39,642 bases of DNA from Oscillospiraceae bacterium (GTDB lineage: Bacteria > Bacillota > Clostridia > UBA1381): the NCBI GenBank assembly GCA_022509025.1, contig JAFLUB010000024.1:1-39642 (forward strand), read 5' to 3'. Positions 35,522 through 39,642 of the stretch are shown here, in pieces. The position numbers were made by a program, and so were the translations under genes. Within the stretch, counting starts at the first letter, position 1; every line of letters starts with the position of its first letter. The notes under the pieces are model-generated. The model saw only the letters and a list, made by a program, of their open reading frames with translations, searched no databases and was not told where the DNA came from.

Positions 35522-36971
35522 TTTCCTCCGCCTTCCGCGCACGTCCGTAGCCGATAATAAACAACAGTAAACCCAATACCGCCGCTATCGGAACCGGCCA
35601 CCAAAGCTGACCTGTCTGCGGCAGTTTTTCTTTGGGCTGTGCGCTGCTCGTGTTCGAACCGCTATCCGTGTCGTTCGTCCGTTCACTACCCTCTTTGTCA
35701 GGGGTAACAGGAAGATTCGGCACGTTTGGATCATCATCGTTTGGGTCATTGCTGCCCGTGCCTCCGGCAGGGTTTCTGCCCGGATCATGCGGATTATCCG
35801 GATCAGGCGTACCGTTCGGATTAACCGGATCAGGCGTACCGTTCGGATTCGATGTGTTCTGCGGCGATGGTGTGTCGTGTACCTCGTCCTGTTCTCTCGA
35901 ATATGTATTTGTTACCGTAACCGCCGTGCCCGTTTTGCTTTGCGAAACAACGTAGCCGTCCGGTACATCCTTTTCTAATATTTGCCACGTGTACTTATCA
36001 GAAAGAGTCGTCCACGTATATTTCCAATTGTTTGATTTACTTAACTTCACTGATTCATAAATTTCATTATCACGAATCAAATAAACTGTTATGCTCGCGG
36101 GACGCTTATCCTCATTACCTTTATCGCTCCACTGCTTAACCACACTCAGGCTTGTATAATTGCCTGACGAATATTGCGGCCGGCGGTTCGGCGCCGTTGT
36201 CGGCGGCGCCATTGTCGGCGGCGCCATTGTCGGAGGCACTGTTACCGGAGGTGCTGTTACCGGAGGTGCTGTTACCGGAGGCGCTGTTACCGGAGGCGCT
36301 GTCACCGGAGGTGCCGTTACCGGAGGTGCCGTTACCGGAGGCACTGTTGCCGGAGGTGCCGTTGGCGGAGGCGCCGTTGTCGGCGGATTCGTTTCAACTA
36401 CATCTCCAAACAGTTCAATCTTCGGTTTCGCTGTTACTCCATCATATATCCATATCCAATGATTTTTATCCGCTCCGTCAGCGCCCGATGTTGTAATCGA
36501 AAGCTCCGCATTCGGCAGACAAATCAAAAACGGTTCTGCTTTATATGTATAATATCCTATAGTGCAGTCATTGCTCATGACAAGATACAAACCCGTGCTC
36601 TGGTCTGCAAATGAAACCTTGCCATCTTGATTTGCGCCTCCTCTGTAAACCGGATCTATTTCCTCATGATGCAGACTCACATAACTCGCGAACGCATCGA
36701 CAGGACCTTTGCCGTTATTCTTACGCATATCAAAATCAAACGGATAGTCAGCGAACATTCCGATAGGTATGTACTCTACATCTGAGGTAACCTCCGCCAC
36801 TTTGTATATTTCGACGTTAGTCCACTGAACAGGCTCACCGCCATATTGGTACTCAATAGTCATTGATACCTTCCTGGTTGTATCTATAGCGTCGTAATAG
36901 CAAAACGCGTTAATGCACACAAGTATCGTCGCAAGCATACACGCAAATGCAGAGTATACTTTTTTCCTCAT
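35514..36971 (-). CDS. LPQTG minor pilin with a Pro-rich repeat and a Cna-B domain
   Basis: A surface protein of 485 residues. A signal peptide (MRKKVYSAFACMLATILVCI) is followed by an N-terminal beta domain (about 30-175, with STGLYLVMSNDCTIGYYTY), then 13 copies of a five-residue Pro repeat of type PPVTA (about 196-260). A Cna-B-like domain (about 270-350, VVKQWSDKGNEDKRPASITV to TVTNTY) comes next, then an Asn/Pro/Asp-rich spacer. It ends with LPQTG, a membrane helix and a basic tail. Cna-B domains often form internal Lys-Asn isopeptide bonds. Its position after the class C sortase suggests a base or accessory pilin. The ATG at 36971 is preferred over two earlier ATGs because GGTGA lies five bases before it. 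It is coupled by overlap to the following sortase. Confidence 0.88.
   Translation of the reverse strand: MRKKVYSAFACMLATILVCINAFCYYDAIDTTRKVSMTIEYQYGGEPVQWTNVEIYKVAEVTSDVEYIPIGMFADYPFDFDMRKNNGKGPVDAFASYVSLHHEEIDPVYRGGANQDGKVSFADQSTGLYLVMSNDCTIGYYTYKAEPFLICLPNAELSITTSGADGADKNHWIWIYDGVTAKPKIELFGDVVETNPPTTAPPPTAPPATVPPVTAPPVTAPPVTAPPVTAPPVTAPPVTAPPVTVPPTMAPPTMAPPTTAPNRRPQYSSGNYTSLSVVKQWSDKGNEDKRPASITVYLIRDNEIYESVKLSKSNNWKYTWTTLSDKYTWQILEKDVPDGYVVSQSKTGTAVTVTNTYSREQDEVHDTPSPQNTSNPNGTPDPVNPNGTPDPDNPHDPGRNPAGGTGSNDPNDDDPNVPNLPVTPDKEGSERTNDTDSGSNTSSAQPKEKLPQTGQLWWPVPIAAVLGLLLFIIGYGRARKAEENE
36192..36386 (-). repeat. Tandem 15-base repeat encoding 13 PPxxA pentapeptides
   Basis: Thirteen in-frame 15-base units of about GTTACCGGAGGTGCT (plus-strand reading) encode PPVTA-type pentapeptides in the minor pilin. 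The central units are nearly identical, which favours slippage and length variation. The repeats would form an extended proline-rich stalk. Confidence 0.9.
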
Positions 36972-37005
36972 GAACGTCACCATCCCTTGATTCATTTACC
37001 ATTTA

Positions 37006-37818
37006 TCATTTATATTTTATAAACAATCCTATCAGCAGTATCATAAGCAGCGGTAGCGCCAGTATCGGAGCCACTAAAACAGGGTCAATCTGCATTGCGT
37101 CCGCGCCTATTCGAAGCGAAAGATCATTGATATTGTCAATCCTATGACCGCGCACGAGCAGTCGGTGCGAATTAATACCATACGGCGTACATGTGATAAG
37201 CGTGCAGTAATCCTCACCGTCAACGACATTTACCTCGCGTGTATCGTCAGGTGTTACGATAAGTATCTGATCAACCTCGTACGTAAGCGTCGAGTCAAGG
37301 ACATTCAGCATGAATATATCACCCTTCACAAGCTCGTTCAGATTCGAGAACAGCTTTGCCGAGACAAGTCCTCTGTGTCCGGATATCACCGCATGCGTAT
37401 TCGCGCCGCCTATCGGAAGCGACGTCCCCTCGATATGACCCGCGCCGATTTGCAATACCGTTTCGTCAATTCCGTGATACACTGCAAGCGAGAGCTTGAG
37501 CGTAGGGATATTCACATATCCCATAACACCGTCATTCGACACATTCAACAGCTTGTAATACGTCTCTCTCTCCTCTGCGCTCAGGCTGTACAGACCGCCT
37601 TTGCGGTATATTATTTCATTGAACTGCCGCGCGTTTTCCCATTCCATGGCGTATTCGTCGTCATCCATATTATCCACCTTTTGGACATAGCTGCCTATCG
37701 CCCTCGACTGGTGGAATGAATTCCAGTAATTGCTCACCGTCGGGTACAGAAGAAGCGCTACACCTGCCAAAAGCACACCCAGCAACGCTTTTGTATAAAA
37801 ATCAAATTTTATTTTCAT
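37006..37818 (-). CDS. srtC: Class C sortase (pilin polymerase)
   Basis: A membrane transpeptidase of 270 residues that would join pilin subunits by isopeptide bonds. It has an N-terminal helix (LLGVLLAGVALLLYPTVSNY), the catalytic His in AVISGHRGLVSAKLF (about 132), the class C signature TLITCTPYGINSHRLLVRGH with Cys and Arg (about 200-212), and a C-terminal helix (APILALPLLMILLIGLFIKY). The second helix and the TPYGxNxHR motif set class C apart. The usual lid Asp-Pro-Phe/Trp was not found in the N-terminal segment, where GGLYSLSAEERETYYKLLN stands. GGAGGAG lies upstream of the ATG at 37818, chosen over an earlier in-frame start. It sits directly behind the major pilin gene, the usual arrangement. 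Confidence 0.94.
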   Translation of the reverse strand: MKIKFDFYTKALLGVLLAGVALLLYPTVSNYWNSFHQSRAIGSYVQKVDNMDDDEYAMEWENARQFNEIIYRKGGLYSLSAEERETYYKLLNVSNDGVMGYVNIPTLKLSLAVYHGIDETVLQIGAGHIEGTSLPIGGANTHAVISGHRGLVSAKLFSNLNELVKGDIFMLNVLDSTLTYEVDQILIVTPDDTREVNVVDGEDYCTLITCTPYGINSHRLLVRGHRIDNINDLSLRIGADAMQIDPVLVAPILALPLLMILLIGLFIKYK

Positions 37819-37858
37819 ACAAAACTCTCCTCCGGTAAACTTAATCACTTGTTTTCAT

Positions 37859-39568
37859 TTAAGATTTGGTCGAACTCATACGCTTTTTCGCAACAAGCAG
37901 AATTGCCGCACCGACTGCAAGTATTGCGCCGATAACGTAGATTACGGTCGTACCTACACCGCCTGTTTCCGGAAGGGGCGGTCCGCCTGCGTTTTCAACC
38001 ATAATAGGAATGGTCGAATTTTTGTTTATACCGTTTTTCGGATCCTCTTTCATTGCCTCCTGCAACTGACCGTCTATAGTTGCCGTAAGCGATTTGATGG
38101 AACCGTCACCGTCATTGTCGTAAGTCGCAGTAATAACAATCTTAATCGGGCTTTTCAGCTTATTATATCCCGGAGGAGCTTCAGTTTCCTCAAGGAAATA
38201 TGTACCTTCCTCAATGCCGCTTATCATAGCCTTACCGGAAGAGTTCGTTACAATCACCGCCGCATCTGCATCGTCACCGGTACCCGTAGTCCAACCGCTG
38301 ACCTTGTTGTTGTTGAGTTTCACATATTGCTTCGGTGTTCCATCCGACTCATTGGTGCCCGTTCTGTAAAGCTTGAACTTCGCGCCCTCGAGCACATAAT
38401 CATGCGCACCCGCTACAGCCTTTGTGATATCAAGCGCGAATGTATATGATTTAACGGTCTGCGGCGGAGTTGAGGTTTTCGACTCACCGTCACTCGGATT
38501 GTTGGAATACTCAAGATATACAGTGTTCGAATTTCCTGTTTCACCAACAACCGCGTTCGCGTTCAGTGTCGCGCTGTATGTAACAATTATGTAATAACCT
38601 GTAGGATAGTTTTTAATATTACCAAAGGTAAACGTCATATACGTACCGTTATTACCCATAGACCTTTTTGAATAAGAATAGTCAGTTGACTTTACAAGGT
38701 CTTTTCCGTATTGTTCGTATACAGTATCAGACTCTTTCTTTGCAATTATTACCTTTATACTGCTTTCATCCAATGTAAGTCCATTCGACAACGTATCTGT
38801 TATCATGTAGTTATACGTATCATAACCTCTCGTCTCGGGAATTTTTGATACAATCTTATAATTTACACTATCTCCTATTGACAAAGAATTGGAGTCCTTT
38901 GTATCGTCAGTCCACGAACTAAGACCAGGTATGGGGTCAAAAAACTTTTCAATCGTCGGTCTGCTCAGCTTAAGCATCACGTCAGCACTCGGCTGTGTGG
39001 TGGTAAGCTCAAGCGTAGCGATAACAGCGTTTTCACCTTCAGTCGGCGATGTATCCTGTATAAGATAATATCCGAGTTTAAGATTGCTTACAGTATACGA
39101 CTTAGCGTCATTAGATGTCGCATCAACATACTCTACTGTATTAGACTCCTTTACAACATCAAGCAGCTTCGATGCAAAGACCTGAAGCTCGAGCTGGTTC
39201 GCGTCACTCTTATTCTCAAGAGTTCTGATTGCATCAACAAGCTCCGGATCAGTCGCATTAGGCATCGCAAACTGCTCCTTTAAGAATTTTCTCACATCCT
39301 CGCTGTATATACGATAAGCCAGCTTTTGATCAGTAGAGGCGCTCGAGTTGTAAGCAGCGTCAAAAATTCTGTAAATCCTGAATTTTTTACCCTCTATCGA
39401 GACCGCGTCATCTGGTGACGTAAGCGTAATTGAACCGGGGTATGTACCTTCAGGCTGAGGAATTGCCATCGGCATAATCTCAGCCGCCAATGCAAGCGTT
39501 GACAGAACAACCGTCAGAACGAGAACTGCCGCCGGTATGATGCTTAAAAACCGTGTAATCTTTTTCAT
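37859..39568 (-). CDS. Major pilin (SpaA/FimA type, LPETG)
   Basis: The shaft subunit of a sortase-assembled pilus, 569 residues. A signal peptide (to about residue 30) is followed by an N-terminal domain (about 45-200, ending YYLIQDTSPTEGENAVIATL). The likely pilin lysine is in DVMLKLSRPTIEK (about 195-205), which lacks the usual Tyr-Pro-Lys form. A fimbrial D2-type isopeptide domain (about 225-370, with NTVYLEYSNNP) comes next, then a SpaA/Cna-B domain (about 380-500) carrying the E-box EEGTYFLEETEAPPGYN. The C-terminus has LPETGG, a membrane helix and a Lys/Arg tail. Gene order with class C sortase next fits. AGAAAGGATG lies upstream of the ATG. It heads the operon and should be its most highly expressed gene. 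Confidence 0.94.
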   Translation of the reverse strand: MKKITRFLSIIPAAVLVLTVVLSTLALAAEIMPMAIPQPEGTYPGSITLTSPDDAVSIEGKKFRIYRIFDAAYNSSASTDQKLAYRIYSEDVRKFLKEQFAMPNATDPELVDAIRTLENKSDANQLELQVFASKLLDVVKESNTVEYVDATSNDAKSYTVSNLKLGYYLIQDTSPTEGENAVIATLELTTTQPSADVMLKLSRPTIEKFFDPIPGLSSWTDDTKDSNSLSIGDSVNYKIVSKIPETRGYDTYNYMITDTLSNGLTLDESSIKVIIAKKESDTVYEQYGKDLVKSTDYSYSKRSMGNNGTYMTFTFGNIKNYPTGYYIIVTYSATLNANAVVGETGNSNTVYLEYSNNPSDGESKTSTPPQTVKSYTFALDITKAVAGAHDYVLEGAKFKLYRTGTNESDGTPKQYVKLNNNKVSGWTTGTGDDADAAVIVTNSSGKAMISGIEEGTYFLEETEAPPGYNKLKSPIKIVITATYDNDGDGSIKSLTATIDGQLQEAMKEDPKNGINKNSTIPIMVENAGGPPLPETGGVGTTVIYVIGAILAVGAAILLVAKKRMSSTKS

Positions 39569-39642
39569 AAACTTTTCATCCTTTCTGGAAAAATTATTTA
39601 TCTTAAATATATTTATATACAGGGAATGCTTATCCCGTTAAC
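39569..39642 (-). promoter_or_regulatory. Upstream leader of the pilus operon (window edge)
   Basis: This short AT-rich segment holds the ribosome site AGAAAGG about 9 bases before the pilin ATG, and TATATAAATATATT-like sequence that could be a -10 region. The -35 part, if present, is close to or beyond the window edge, so no promoter is called firmly. Confidence 0.35.

Noticed and set aside
36192..36386. CRISPR array
   Set aside because: The repeats are contiguous 15-base coding units without spacers.
36152..36614. Long overlapping plus-strand frames opposite the minor pilin
   Set aside because: They exist because the 15-base repeat keeps all frames open; the products are low-complexity (for example runs of Arg-Arg-Cys or Gly-Gly-Ala).

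Overview
The window looks like a chromosome segment of an endospore-forming, low-to-moderate GC Gram-positive anaerobe of the class Clostridia, probably a gut plant-fibre degrader. The evidence is the sporulation and germination genes (spoIIM, dacF, cwlD), LPXTG-anchored pili with sortases, an S-layer-homology autolysin, sigma-A-type promoters, strong AGGAGG-like ribosome sites and two large secreted arabinan-degrading enzymes. The species cannot be fixed from the sequence alone.

Region 1 (about 1-5600) is an integrative mobilizable element. It carries a MobA/MobL relaxase, an oriT with a perfect RSF1010/pTF1-like nick core beside an inverted repeat, a small DUF3847-like protein, a MobC-like ribbon-helix-helix accessory protein, a tyrosine integrase, an excisionase-like helix-turn-helix protein and a divergently transcribed XRE regulator. 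Two near-consensus divergent promoters share a 12-base operator-like word, which suggests one switch for the integrase/mobilization operon and the regulator. No replication or type IV secretion gene is visible, so the element would need a helper. It abuts the 3' end of guaA, a known island insertion hotspot, but the attachment repeats could not be resolved. A truncated membrane-protein gene at the left edge may be cargo.

Region 2 (5697-14425, minus strand) is housekeeping and sporulation: guaA with its own promoter; a translationally coupled run of ABC-F ATPase, D-aminoacyl-tRNA deacylase and hexapeptide acetyltransferase; an SLH-glucosaminidase autolysin; dacF; xerD; spoIIM. The dacF/xerD/spoIIM neighbourhood recalls the Bacillus spoIIM-xerD-(drm-punA)-dacF arrangement.

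Region 3 (14504-21999, plus strand) is an arabinan-utilization pair. Two secreted enzymes share a LamG-GH43-C-terminal-domain layout. The second, 1,688 residues long, adds another GH43 module, an AbfB-like region and a terminal LamG. Together they would cut alpha-1,5-arabinan (a pectin side chain) internally and remove arabinose.

Region 4 (22016-25085, minus strand) holds the serine-synthesis operon serC-serA and the germination amidase cwlD.

Region 5 (25388-39642) is a complete-looking sortase-assembled pilus locus, transcribed on the minus strand: major pilin (LPETG), class C sortase, minor pilin (LPQTG), second sortase, and a roughly 3,040-residue LPKTG adhesin carrying BspA-like leucine-rich repeats and five extracellular Cys/His-rich modules. 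It ends at a roughly 283-base inverted-repeat element made of nested hairpins that looks like a MITE and also supplies outward-facing terminators. The most unusual items are the giant adhesin with its C-x(4/7)-H-x-H-x3-C modules, the inverted-repeat element, the LFTC sortase, and the structured leader and operator pair of the mobile element.
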